Source: Methylotenera sp.
GTDB lineage: Bacteria; Pseudomonadota; Gammaproteobacteria; Burkholderiales; Methylophilaceae
Assembly: GCA_030655015.1 (NCBI GenBank)
Contig: JAURWJ010000115.1
Span: 1-64,000, forward strand
Direction: 5' to 3'
DNA length: 64,000 nucleotides
The first letter of the stretch is position 1. Each line of letters starts with the position of its first letter. A program made the translations under genes and the position numbers. A model generated the notes under the pieces. It was given only the letters and a program-made list of their open reading frames with translations, had not been told where the DNA came from and ran no database searches. Below are positions 7,827-17,598 of the stretch, piece after piece.

Positions 7827-9860
7827 ATGCTCAATAACATGAATGTGCCTCAACGTGAGGCGGTAAAATATTTGGACGGCCCGTTACTCGTGCTTGCCGG
7901 CGCTGGCAGTGGAAAAACGCGCGTCATTACACAAAAAATCAGTTATCTGATTAACGAAGCTGGCTACAACCCAAAAGAAATCGCAGCGATTACCTTTACT
8001 AACAAAGCCGCGTTAGAGATGCAAGAACGCGTAGCTAAGCTCATGCAAGGTAAAAATACCAAGGGGTTGACCATTGCCACATTCCATTCACTTGGCTTGC
8101 AAATGTTACGTGCCGAGGCGGCTTTACTCGGTTACAAGCCACAATTTTCCATTTTGGATTCATCAGACAGCTTTAAAATTTTGGCAGATGTACTCGCCAC
8201 TACCGATAAACAACTGTTACGCAAAACGCAATGGCAAATCTCCAACTGGAAGAACTCTTTTATCAATCCAGATCAAGCCAAAGCTACGGCGGATGAAGAA
8301 CTCACCCACGCTGCCGCCAAGGTGTATCAAATCTACCAACAAACATTAAAAGCCTATCAAGCGGTGGATTTTGATGACCTGATCAAGCTGCCTGTTGAGT
8401 TGTTTGAGCAACACGAAGAGGCGCTTAATAAATGGCAACGCAAGCTGCAATACCTGCTCATAGATGAATACCAGGACACCAATGCCTGCCAGTATAAACT
8501 GGTAAAAATGCTCACCGGCGTACGCGGCCAATTTACAGCGGTGGGCGATGACGACCAAGCCATTTACGGCTGGCGCGGCGCGGATGTAGAAAACCTACGC
8601 CAACTCACCACTGACTTTAGCAAATTAAAAGTGATTAAATTAGAGCAAAATTACCGCTCTACCGTGCGTATTTTGCGCGCTGCCAATCAAGTGATTTCAA
8701 ATAATCCTAAGTTATTTGAAAAAAAATTATGGAGCGAGCTGGGCATGGGCGATTTACTGCAAGTGACCGCAGCCATGAGCGAAGAGCATGAAGCTGAGGG
8801 CGTGGTGATGAAGCTACAAGCGCACAAGTTTGAAAACCGCACTTTTTATAAAGATTATGCAATTCTCTATCGTGGCAATCACCAAGCGCGTATCTTCGAG
8901 CAACATTTACGTAATCAAAAAATTCCCTACACCGTCTCTGGTGGACAATCATTTTTTGATAAAGCTGAAATTAAGGATTTAATTAGCTACTTACGTTTAG
9001 TCGCCAATGAAGATGACGACCCTGCGTTTATCCGTGCCGCAACTACGCCTAAAAAAGGCATCGGCAACACCACGCTGGAGCGGCTTGGTGAATATGCCAG
9101 TGCACATAAAATTTCACTGTTCGCCGCCGCGTTTGAAGGTGGCTTTCAAAGTGAAATCGGTAATAAACAGTTAGAAGACCTGCTCAACTTTTGCCAATAC
9201 ATCAATAAACTACAGCACCGCGCAGTACGCGACCCAGCAGGTGACTTACTCAATGATTTACTGGCGACGATTCAATACGAAGCCTTTTTATACGATAGCG
9301 AAGAACCGCGCGCTGCCGAAGTGAAATGGGCAAACGTACTCGATTTTATCGGCTGGCTGACTAAAAAAGGTGAACCAAATACGGAGTATGGCAACGAGTC
9401 TGCAGGCAAAAACCTGCTTGAACTCACGCAAATGGTCTCGCTGATGAGCATGCTGGAAGGCCGCGAAAACGGTGAGCCGGATGCGGTAAAACTCTCGACC
9501 CTGCATGCCGCTAAAGGGCTGGAGTTTGGTCATGTGTTTTTAATAGGTGTTGAAGAAGGCATATTGCCGCATCGCGAAAGTATCGATGCCGGTATTTTAG
9601 ACCCGACAAAAATTGAAGAAGAACGACGTTTGATGTACGTAGGCATTACGCGTGCACAAAAATCACTTAACATCTCATGGTGCAAAAAACGCAAGCGCGC
9701 TGGTGAAATGCAAATGTGCGAACCCAGCCGCTTTATTGCCGAAATCCCCAAAGATGACGTGCGCCACTTTGGCAACCCTTTCAACAAAGACCCCGAAGCC
9801 AGCAAGGATTTTGGTAAATCCAAGATGGCGAACATAAAAGCCATGTTAGGTAAAAATTAG
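7827..9860 (+). CDS. rep: ATP-dependent DNA helicase Rep
   Basis: A 677-residue UvrD/Rep-family superfamily 1 helicase. It shows the Q motif (NVPQREAV), Walker A AGAGSGKT (24-31), motif Ia ITFTNKAALEM, motif II LLIDEYQDTN, motif III QAIYGWRGAD, motif V LSTLHAAKGLEF and motif VI RRLMYVGITRAQ. Length and sequence fit Rep rather than UvrD or PcrA. Rep unwinds DNA 3' to 5', clears proteins ahead of replication forks and aids restart. An internal ATG four codons in (MNVPQREAV) is an equally plausible start. It follows the ylqF-type gene directly. Confidence 0.94.
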   Translation: MLNNMNVPQREAVKYLDGPLLVLAGAGSGKTRVITQKISYLINEAGYNPKEIAAITFTNKAALEMQERVAKLMQGKNTKGLTIATFHSLGLQMLRAEAALLGYKPQFSILDSSDSFKILADVLATTDKQLLRKTQWQISNWKNSFINPDQAKATADEELTHAAAKVYQIYQQTLKAYQAVDFDDLIKLPVELFEQHEEALNKWQRKLQYLLIDEYQDTNACQYKLVKMLTGVRGQFTAVGDDDQAIYGWRGADVENLRQLTTDFSKLKVIKLEQNYRSTVRILRAANQVISNNPKLFEKKLWSELGMGDLLQVTAAMSEEHEAEGVVMKLQAHKFENRTFYKDYAILYRGNHQARIFEQHLRNQKIPYTVSGGQSFFDKAEIKDLISYLRLVANEDDDPAFIRAATTPKKGIGNTTLERLGEYASAHKISLFAAAFEGGFQSEIGNKQLEDLLNFCQYINKLQHRAVRDPAGDLLNDLLATIQYEAFLYDSEEPRAAEVKWANVLDFIGWLTKKGEPNTEYGNESAGKNLLELTQMVSLMSMLEGRENGEPDAVKLSTLHAAKGLEFGHVFLIGVEEGILPHRESIDAGILDPTKIEEERRLMYVGITRAQKSLNISWCKKRKRAGEMQMCEPSRFIAEIPKDDVRHFGNPFNKDPEASKDFGKSKMANIKAMLGKN

Positions 9861-9932
9861 CACGCGGTTAACTCAACGCATCACCTGTAAACGATTAAAA
9901 TACTCACGTAAAGAAATTTTTGAAAGTCACCT

Positions 9933-11873
9933 ATGCCCTACATCACCCTAGACAACGCCTCTTTAGCTTTTGGTCACCATGCCCTGCTTGATCACGCCTC
10001 ATTTCAGCTCGATGCTGGCGAGCGCGTAGGTTTAATTGGCCGCAACGGTGCAGGTAAATCCAGTTTATTAAAGGCGATTGCCGGCACCATTAAATTAGAT
10101 GATGGCATCGTATGGCGCGAGCCTAATGCACGCGTGGTTTATGTGCCGCAAGAGCCGGAGCTTAACACCCAGCATACCGTGTTTGAAGCCGTGGCAGAAG
10201 GCTTGGGCAACCTGCAACAAATACTGGTAGATTACCACCAAGTGACACACGACATGGGTGAACCTGACGCAGATATCAATGCGCTGATGGAACGCATGCA
10301 ACACTTACAACATGATTTAGATGTGCAAAACGGCTGGGCAGCACAATCGCGTGTTGAGGCGGTATTAAGCCGCCTGAATTTGGATGCAGATGCGCTAATT
10401 AGCACGCTGTCCGGTGGCTGGCGTAAGCGCGTAGCGTTGGGTCGTGCGCTAGTGGCGGAGCCTGAAGTATTACTGTTAGACGAACCCACCAACCACTTGG
10501 ATTTAAGCGCCATTGAATGGCTGGAAGATTTATTACTCGGCTTTAATGGCAGCGTGTTGTTTATTACCCATGATAGACGCTTTTTAGATAAACTCGCCAC
10601 CCGTATTACTGAGTTAGACCGTGGAATACTCACTGACTTTATCGGCAACTTTACCGCTTACCAAGTTAAAAAAGAGGAATTAGTAGCGGTTGAGGAAACC
10701 CACGCTGCCAAGTTTGATAAGATTTTAGCGCAAGAAGAAGTTTGGATAAGACAAGGTATCAAAGCGCGCCGCACCCGTAATGAAGGCCGCGTCAGACGTT
10801 TAGAAGCCTTGCGCTTAGAGCGTGCGGCACGCCGCGAACGCCAAGGTAACGTTAAACTCAATGTAGATACAGGCGAACGTAGCGGCAAACTGGTGGCAGA
10901 ACTTGAGAACGTCAGCAAAGCTTATGGCGATAAAGTGCTGATTAAAAACTTCAGCACCCGCATTTTACGTGGCGATAAAATTGGCTTATTAGGCCCTAAC
11001 GGTATCGGTAAAACTACGCTGCTTAAACTAATTCTAGGAGATATTGAGCCAGATAGCGGCAAAATTGAACGTGGCAGTAAACAAAGCGTCGCTTATTTTG
11101 ACCAAATGCGTGAGCAGCTGGATGAAGAAGCCACGCTGGTCGATACTATTAGCCCAGGTTCAGATTTTATTGAAATCGGTAATGAACGCAAACACGTCAT
11201 TAGTTATTTGGAAGACTTTTTGTTTCCGCCACAACGCTCACGCTCCCCGGTTAAATCACTCTCAGGTGGTGAACGCAATCGCTTATTACTGGCGCGTTTA
11301 TTTGCGCGCCCAGCCAATATATTAGTGCTGGATGAACCCACCAATGATCTGGACATTGATACTTTAGAGCTATTAGAAAACTTATTGCAAGACTTTAATG
11401 GCACCTTGTTTTTAGTTAGCCATGACCGCGCATTTTTAGAAAATACCGTCACGCAAGTGATTGCGTTTGAAGGCAATGGCGTACTGACAGAGTTTGGCGG
11501 TGGTTATGATGATTGGCAACGCTATACGCAACAGCGTTTGCAAGATAACCGTGCCGAAGAAAAACGTTTAGCTGAAGTTGCACAATCGACAAAAAACGAT
11601 ACTAAATCAACCAATGTCGCGCAAAACAAAGCCACCCCGAAACTGAGCTTTAAAGAACAAAAAGAGCTGGATGAAATTCCAGTTAAAATTGAACAACTAG
11701 AAGCCGAGCAGGCCAGTATCAATTTAAAACTTGCCGACAGCACCCTTTACCAAACCGAAGACAAAACAAAAAGCGACGAAATTAAACAACTACAATTAAG
11801 ATTGACTGAAATTGAACCGTTGCTAGAAAGTTTGCTTGCGCGCTGGGAGCTGTTAGACGCAAAGGCCAGTTAA
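9933..11873 (+). CDS. uup: ABC-F ATPase Uup
   Basis: A 646-residue soluble protein with two ABC ATPase domains and no membrane segments. Walker A motifs are GRNGAGKSS (about 37-45) and GPNGIGKTT (about 352-360). The signature motifs are LSGGWRKR and LSGGERNR, followed by Walker B LLLDEPTNHLD and LVLDEPTNDLD. The acidic, coiled-coil C-terminal domain after about residue 545 is characteristic of Uup rather than EttA or YheS. Uup proteins act on ribosomes and affect transposon precise excision and branched DNA. A second ABC-F gene, of YheS type, lies at 46351-48252. Confidence 0.92.
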   Translation: MPYITLDNASLAFGHHALLDHASFQLDAGERVGLIGRNGAGKSSLLKAIAGTIKLDDGIVWREPNARVVYVPQEPELNTQHTVFEAVAEGLGNLQQILVDYHQVTHDMGEPDADINALMERMQHLQHDLDVQNGWAAQSRVEAVLSRLNLDADALISTLSGGWRKRVALGRALVAEPEVLLLDEPTNHLDLSAIEWLEDLLLGFNGSVLFITHDRRFLDKLATRITELDRGILTDFIGNFTAYQVKKEELVAVEETHAAKFDKILAQEEVWIRQGIKARRTRNEGRVRRLEALRLERAARRERQGNVKLNVDTGERSGKLVAELENVSKAYGDKVLIKNFSTRILRGDKIGLLGPNGIGKTTLLKLILGDIEPDSGKIERGSKQSVAYFDQMREQLDEEATLVDTISPGSDFIEIGNERKHVISYLEDFLFPPQRSRSPVKSLSGGERNRLLLARLFARPANILVLDEPTNDLDIDTLELLENLLQDFNGTLFLVSHDRAFLENTVTQVIAFEGNGVLTEFGGGYDDWQRYTQQRLQDNRAEEKRLAEVAQSTKNDTKSTNVAQNKATPKLSFKEQKELDEIPVKIEQLEAEQASINLKLADSTLYQTEDKTKSDEIKQLQLRLTEIEPLLESLLARWELLDAKAS

Positions 11874-11990
11874 TCTGCACAGCTCAAATAAAAACGCATC
11901 TCCAAAGATTTGAGTCTATTTCAATTGTTAATCTATTAGAATCAACTAGTTAGATACATTATTCATTGTAGATATGGAGTTGCCATTCTT

Positions 11991-11999
11991 TGCTATACT
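11991..11999 (+). promoter_or_regulatory. Candidate extended -10 promoter element
   Basis: TGCTATACT matches an extended -10 element (TGnTATAnT) and lies about 60 bp before the start of the CHASE-PAS-GGDEF-EAL gene. No convincing -35 hexamer at 17 bp is seen, as expected for extended -10 promoters. The call rests on the motif alone. Confidence 0.35.
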
Positions 12000-12058
12000 G
12001 TTCGGCTTAAAGCACCTTAACTTGGACCGTAAAACTAAATTTTAGCAATGTATTGACA

Positions 12059-15000
12059 ATGCCCGTTAACGCTATCAAAAATATCCAGAACCTAGTCAGC
12101 CCGCGACTAATGCCGCTAGTGCTGGCTTGCCTCGTGTTGATTGGCGGGCTGAGTACGACTTATGTGCTGTGGCATCAGGCGCAGCAACAACAAGCCATGC
12201 ATCTTCGCAACACATTCGAGTTTGCATCAACACAGGTCACCAGCAATATTATCAGCCGCATTAACAACTACATTGTAGTCATGCGCGGTATTCAAGGATT
12301 TATTCACGGCTCTGATCAAGTCACCAAAAATGAATTCACCATTTATATTCAGGGTTTGCAACTGCAAGAAAAACTCCCCGGGGTACAAGGGGTTGGCCTA
12401 ATCAAAATGGTATTGCATGCCGACAAAAACAAACATATCACAGAGATGCGTCATCAAGGCAATGCAGTCTATAAAATCAACCCTGATGCCGAGCGTGAAC
12501 GCTATGCACCCATCACGCAGATGGAACCATTAACTAAAGAAAACTTTAAAGCAATCGGGCTAGATGTGTTAACAGTACCAGCCGCCGCACTCGCTATGCA
12601 ACAGGCACTAGCACTTAATGATGTCACAATTACTTCAAAAATCACGCTGGTTCAAGATGCTGGCAAAAATGATGTGTTTGGTTTTGTGATGTACCTACCC
12701 CTATACAAAAATACAACCAACCTCAACACCTTGCCTGACAGACAAGCTGCGATTGCTGGTTGGGTCGATGTGCCCTTTCGTATTCAGGATCTCATCACGA
12801 GCCTCCAAAATGAAATTGACCCCGATATTGATCTTGAAATCCATGATGGCGAACCGCAGCTTGCCGATAGCCTGATGTATCACTCTGATCATGTGTCTCA
12901 TCAAAAAAGATTAGCTGACGGCAGGCAGCAGCTCAGCCGTATTATTGAGATTGGCGGTCGTCAGTGGACGCTGCTGATGAGCACCACCCCGGCATTTGAA
13001 GCACGCGCCACCTCAGGTCATCAAACAACTTTGCTTGGACTCACTGGAATAGCGCTCACACTAACACTGAGTTTATTAACATGGTTACTCTCGATAGGCA
13101 AAGAAAACGCGCAAACGCGCTTTCAGCAGCTATTCAATCAGGCAAGTGACGGTGTTTTAATCATGAACCGTGACTATCGCTTTGTTGATGCAAATAACGC
13201 CACGTTAGCGTTGTTGGGCTATACCAGAGACGAACTGTTTAAACTGCACTTACCCGACATTCTGACAAAGCAAGAGTTGCCACGCTTACACCGCGTACTT
13301 TCCAACATTATGTCAGGCACGCCAAACCGTGATGAATGGACGCATGTACGCAGTGATGGCTCTGAATTTCCAGTCGAAGTTAGCACCCACAAATTAGACA
13401 ACGAACGTTTTTTTGCTATTTTGCATGACCTCACCGAGCGCAAAAAGAATGAGCAAATGATCAAAGACTCTGAGGCGCGCTACAAATTACTATTCACCGC
13501 TAACCCAGTGCCAATGTGGGTATATGACATCAACACGCTTGCGTTTATTGCAGTCAATAATGCCGCAATCGTTCAGTATGGCTACACCAATGAAGAGTTC
13601 ATTGGGATGAAAATCAGCGATGTCAGACCAAAAGACGACCTGCAGCACTTGCAAGATAATATCAAAGAAACTGCCGGAAAAACCGACCTATACAACCAGG
13701 CAGGTATCTGGCAACACCGCAAAAAAGATGGCAGCCTAATTTGGGTAGACATTACATGCCATACTTTAACCTTTGAAGGTCGCGCTGCAGAGATAGTTTT
13801 AGCGCAAGATGTCACGGCACGCGTTGAAGCTGAACAGCAATTGCATATTAGCGCGAAAGTATTTGAATCTAGCCATGAAGGGCTAATCATCACCGATGCC
13901 AATACTCTAATTCTTTCTGCGAATCGTGCTTATAGCGAAATGACTGGATACTCACTCAAAGAACTTATCGGCAATACGCCTACCCTTAGTAAATCAAAAG
14001 TTCAAAACAAAGAATTTTACAAATCCATGTGGGCTAGCCTGAGCCATGAACATCACTGGCAAGGTGAAATCTGGAATCAACGTAAGAACGGAGAAATATA
14101 TCCTGTATGGCTCAGCATCACTGCCGTGATTGATGAAGCTGTCAAAGTAAGCAACTACATTGCTTCATTTTCTGACATTTCACAATCTAAAAAAGCCGAA
14201 GAAACTATTCACAACCTTGCTTATTACGATGTACTCACAGGGCTTTCCAACCGCCAACTGCTACGAGAACGTTTGAAACAAATCGTATCGTTTGACTCAG
14301 AACAACAACACCAAGGTGCTATCCTTCACATTGATCTGGATGATTTTAAGTCGCTTAACGACACCAAAGGCCATGATGTGGGCGACCAACTGTTAATCGA
14401 GGTCGCAAAGCGCATTCGTAGTTGCACCTACCCTGATGACACTGTTGCACGTCTGGGTAGCGATGAATTTGCCGTCATGCTCGACTTATTAAACATGGAA
14501 CAAGAGCAAGCCACCAGAGAAGTCGAAAAAATTGCCGAAAGAATTCACAACGCGATCAAGCAACCCTTTGATTTGGGTGGCAGTGAATACCATTGCACCT
14601 CCTGCATAGGCATTAATATCTTCCGCAACGACAAAACCTCGATAGAGGAAATTCTGCGCAAAGCTGATGCAGCAATGTTCCAAGCCAAAAAGTCTGGTCG
14701 AAACAAAATTCACTTTTTTGATGCCAAAATGCAAGCTGCACTTGAACAGCGCGTTAAGCTCGAATCCATGTTACACAATGCAATCCCGGACCAGTTTGTA
14801 CTGCATTACCAGATGCAGGTCGATGATACCGGAAAAATTTTTGGCGCAGAGGCGCTCATCCGCTGGCAGCATCCAGAACAGGGCCTGATTCCACCCGCCG
14901 TTTTTATCCCCTTGGCAGAAGAAACCGGACTGATACTACCCATTGGTCACTGGGTATTAGAGACCGCTTGCAAGCAACTTAAAGCATGGGATCACCATTT

Positions 15001-15514
15001 AAAAACAAAACATTTGCAACTTGCGGTCAATGTGAGCGCCAAACAGTTTCATCAACCTGACTTTGTAGAACAGGTATTAGAGGTACTGGAGCTTACGGGA
15101 GCCGAACCTACACGACTTAAATTGGAGCTCACCGAAAGCCTGCTAGTAGAAAATGTGGACACCGTTATACAAAAAATGACCCAACTAAAAGCCAAAGGCG
15201 TGCATTTTTCACTAGATGACTTTGGCACCGGATTTTCTTCACTTTCTTATCTAAAACGATTACCAATCGACCAATTAAAAATCGACCAATCCTTTGTGCG
15301 CGACATTCTAAATGACCCCAATGATGCCTCTATTGTCCGCACCATTATTACGCTAGGCGAAAGTTTAGGATTATCCGTTATCGCTGAAGGTGTTGAAACG
15401 GAAGCGCAGCGTAAGTTTCTTATCACCAACGGCTGTCACAACTATCAGGGCTACCTATTTAGCCGGCCCGTATCTGTAAGTGAATTTGAACACTTGGTAT
15501 TGCAACAATCTTAA
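12059..15514 (+). CDS. Membrane CHASE-PAS-PAS-PAS-GGDEF-EAL protein with degenerate GSDEF
   Basis: The track starts at a TTG; the ATG six bases later gives 1151 residues. Order: membrane segment (about 18-40), periplasmic CHASE sensor domain (about 75-270), second membrane segment (about 325-350), three PAS domains (about 360-715), GGDEF (about 720-885) and EAL (about 895-1150). The cyclase motif reads RLGSDEF instead of GGDEF, and the RxxD inhibitory site position reads YPDD. By contrast the EAL domain keeps EALIRW, the LKLELTES stretch and DDFGTGFSSL. It is therefore probably a c-di-GMP phosphodiesterase with a regulatory GGDEF remnant (inference). It converges on a diguanylate cyclase gene. 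Confidence 0.88.
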   Translation: MPVNAIKNIQNLVSPRLMPLVLACLVLIGGLSTTYVLWHQAQQQQAMHLRNTFEFASTQVTSNIISRINNYIVVMRGIQGFIHGSDQVTKNEFTIYIQGLQLQEKLPGVQGVGLIKMVLHADKNKHITEMRHQGNAVYKINPDAERERYAPITQMEPLTKENFKAIGLDVLTVPAAALAMQQALALNDVTITSKITLVQDAGKNDVFGFVMYLPLYKNTTNLNTLPDRQAAIAGWVDVPFRIQDLITSLQNEIDPDIDLEIHDGEPQLADSLMYHSDHVSHQKRLADGRQQLSRIIEIGGRQWTLLMSTTPAFEARATSGHQTTLLGLTGIALTLTLSLLTWLLSIGKENAQTRFQQLFNQASDGVLIMNRDYRFVDANNATLALLGYTRDELFKLHLPDILTKQELPRLHRVLSNIMSGTPNRDEWTHVRSDGSEFPVEVSTHKLDNERFFAILHDLTERKKNEQMIKDSEARYKLLFTANPVPMWVYDINTLAFIAVNNAAIVQYGYTNEEFIGMKISDVRPKDDLQHLQDNIKETAGKTDLYNQAGIWQHRKKDGSLIWVDITCHTLTFEGRAAEIVLAQDVTARVEAEQQLHISAKVFESSHEGLIITDANTLILSANRAYSEMTGYSLKELIGNTPTLSKSKVQNKEFYKSMWASLSHEHHWQGEIWNQRKNGEIYPVWLSITAVIDEAVKVSNYIASFSDISQSKKAEETIHNLAYYDVLTGLSNRQLLRERLKQIVSFDSEQQHQGAILHIDLDDFKSLNDTKGHDVGDQLLIEVAKRIRSCTYPDDTVARLGSDEFAVMLDLLNMEQEQATREVEKIAERIHNAIKQPFDLGGSEYHCTSCIGINIFRNDKTSIEEILRKADAAMFQAKKSGRNKIHFFDAKMQAALEQRVKLESMLHNAIPDQFVLHYQMQVDDTGKIFGAEALIRWQHPEQGLIPPAVFIPLAEETGLILPIGHWVLETACKQLKAWDHHLKTKHLQLAVNVSAKQFHQPDFVEQVLEVLELTGAEPTRLKLELTESLLVENVDTVIQKMTQLKAKGVHFSLDDFGTGFSSLSYLKRLPIDQLKIDQSFVRDILNDPNDASIVRTIITLGESLGLSVIAEGVETEAQRKFLITNGCHNYQGYLFSRPVSVSEFEHLVLQQS

Positions 15515-15605
15515 AAAAATCTGCCCAAAACGGAATAATTTATGATGGTTTTAGAATGGTCGAGCAGGTAAGCAAACTGATGAAGTTAGCTTGGATTTAG
15601 CTAGC

Positions 15606-17294
15606 TTACGCTGCAATTCTCACACAATTTCTACCATCATTTTTAGCTGCATATAAAGCACTATCTACTTTTTGAAGCATCGTATCTAAAGTCTCCGGGA
15701 TACGTGGATGATGTACGCCAATACTCACGGTTAAGTGAAATACATGGCCGCCGGATTGCATCACAAGCGTAGCAATTTCTAGACGAATTCGCTCAGCCAC
15801 CATCATCAGGTCATCTTTTGAACAATTAGGCATGAGCATCAGAAACTCTTCCCCACCCCATCTCGCCACATAATCGTAACCTCGTTTTGAAGTCTGCAAC
15901 ACCTTAGCCACTTCACAAAGCGCCAGATCGCCAGCAGCATGTCCAAACGTATCATTCACATTTTTAAACAAATCCAAATCCAGTAGCAACAGCCCCATTG
16001 AACCACCCTGGCGTGCCTGACGTGAAAATTCAGTTTCAAATCGATCCATCATGCCGCGACGGTTCAATAATCCGGTGAGTGGGTCCATCTCTGATAGATG
16101 ATGTAATTCCTCAGTACGCTCACGTACTTTTTGCTCTAATTCATGATTAGTATCAATCACAAAGCGTGCCATACGCTCAAAAGAGCGTGATAAATGCGCT
16201 ATTTCACTAGAGCCTGTTAGCGGTGGATCAATTTCAAAGTCGCCACTACCAATTTTTTCAGTAGACGCGCGCAATGCTGATATAGGCTTAAATATCCAAT
16301 AATGTAGCGCCCAGCCTAATATCACTAATGCCAGCAAAAGTGCCAACCCAAACCACACATGACCTTTTAGAAGCTCATCATGCAAATTCAAGCTTTGATC
16401 GTTCATCAAAGTTAAGTCATACCAACCAATTTCAGGTAAATATGCTACACCTAGTAAATATTGACTGCCTTTATAATCAACCTTAAGTGTTGCCACCTCG
16501 GATGGATTATTTTCTAAGGCAAGCATCACTTGTCTCAGATGCTCAATATCGTCATTATTCTTTAATAGTTTATCGATCTTAATACGCTGACCTACATCTT
16601 TGGCAATCGTCATGTAATCAATAAGTTCAGGATCACTATTTAATTGAATCGCCATACTTTTATCAATAAATAGATTTTCTACACCATGTTGCGAAATACT
16701 CACGGTTTCTTTAATCAAGTCCGACAGGTCTATACCAGTCCCAATAATGCCAAGCGTCTCACTGCCTTTTGTGATGAGTACATTAATCCATGCTTTAGTC
16801 ACATTAAGATGAATATCGGGATCCAAATTCACCTGATATTTACTACCACTGACTAATGTGGCATAAAACCACTTATCTTTTGCGGCAGTTGGCGACAATA
16901 CATAACGCAATTGTTTATCGGCATATTGGTTTTGAGCATCATTAAAATAATAATGACCACTCTTTGCAAAGGCCGCAAAATAGCTATGGTCTCTGAAGTT
17001 AAAGCGATACTTTTCCATGGCGGCGATTCCGCGCTTCTGCACTTCTGGATTCTGTTCATTTAGTGCCATTTCAATAATGGCAGGCTCTGCCGCCATTTGT
17101 CTGGCTAGCGCTATCTCTCTAATAAGCGGTGCCAAAGTACGATACTTATCAAACATCACTTGGCGCTGGGCAAATTGCTCACCCCACTTTTGGTTCAGCT
17201 TATTCATTAAGCGGCCAGACAAAGACCAAGTAATAAAAATAAAGCCGATAAAAATTAGGGCCATCAGCAATAAAAATCTTATTTTTAGTTTCAT
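15606..17294 (-). CDS. Cache-HAMP-GGDEF diguanylate cyclase
   Basis: A 562-residue membrane sensor cyclase. A membrane segment (about 5-25) precedes a roughly 290-residue periplasmic region resembling a double Cache domain (PAIIEMALNEQNP, DHSYFAAFAKSGHYYFND, LGIIGTGIDLSDL). A second membrane segment (about 313-333), a HAMP linker and a C-terminal GGDEF domain follow. The active-site loop is RWGGEEFLML, and RGYD, five residues before it, fits the RxxD inhibitory site, so an active, product-inhibited cyclase is likely. It makes c-di-GMP in response to an external ligand that I cannot name. The gene converges on a probable phosphodiesterase. Confidence 0.9.
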   Translation of the reverse strand: MKLKIRFLLLMALIFIGFIFITWSLSGRLMNKLNQKWGEQFAQRQVMFDKYRTLAPLIREIALARQMAAEPAIIEMALNEQNPEVQKRGIAAMEKYRFNFRDHSYFAAFAKSGHYYFNDAQNQYADKQLRYVLSPTAAKDKWFYATLVSGSKYQVNLDPDIHLNVTKAWINVLITKGSETLGIIGTGIDLSDLIKETVSISQHGVENLFIDKSMAIQLNSDPELIDYMTIAKDVGQRIKIDKLLKNNDDIEHLRQVMLALENNPSEVATLKVDYKGSQYLLGVAYLPEIGWYDLTLMNDQSLNLHDELLKGHVWFGLALLLALVILGWALHYWIFKPISALRASTEKIGSGDFEIDPPLTGSSEIAHLSRSFERMARFVIDTNHELEQKVRERTEELHHLSEMDPLTGLLNRRGMMDRFETEFSRQARQGGSMGLLLLDLDLFKNVNDTFGHAAGDLALCEVAKVLQTSKRGYDYVARWGGEEFLMLMPNCSKDDLMMVAERIRLEIATLVMQSGGHVFHLTVSIGVHHPRIPETLDTMLQKVDSALYAAKNDGRNCVRIAA

Positions 17295-17501
17295 ATCACA
17301 ACCATTCTAAATCACTTCATCTATTACATAAAATTTAAACTATTAACATTAGTGCTGCTTTCAATTTGTACGTTACAACACAAGTGCAAAGTTTACAGAT
17401 TTAATGTTCGATAATTTGAATCATTAGCGATAATAGTTTGCTTTGGTTTGTTGGTTGATGCTTGAGTTAAGTAAGCTATCAATCCTAAGGGCTATGTTTG
17501 T

Positions 17502-17598
17502 GCGGTAATAACAGTCAATTATTACCGCAGATAAAGCGGTGATAATTGACTGCGCGGTCATAACATGTAATGATTACCGCATGAATAGCGGTAATCAT
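17502..17598. promoter_or_regulatory. Six-half-site inverted operator array over the Fic start codon
   Basis: Six copies of a GCGGTAAT-like half-site alternate in orientation: gcggtaataa (17502), ttattaccgc (17519-17528), gcggtgataa (17536), gcggtcataa (17554), atgattaccgc (17570-17580) and gcggtaatcat (17588-17598). Two adjacent pairs have exactly 7-bp spacers (17529-17535 and 17581-17587), and the second spacer begins with the ATG of the Fic gene. Other pairings give arms of up to 17 bp with one mismatch (cagtcaattattaccgc with gcggtgataattgactg). The array probably binds a repressor, plausibly the Fic protein through its C-terminal winged helix. Confidence 0.7.
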
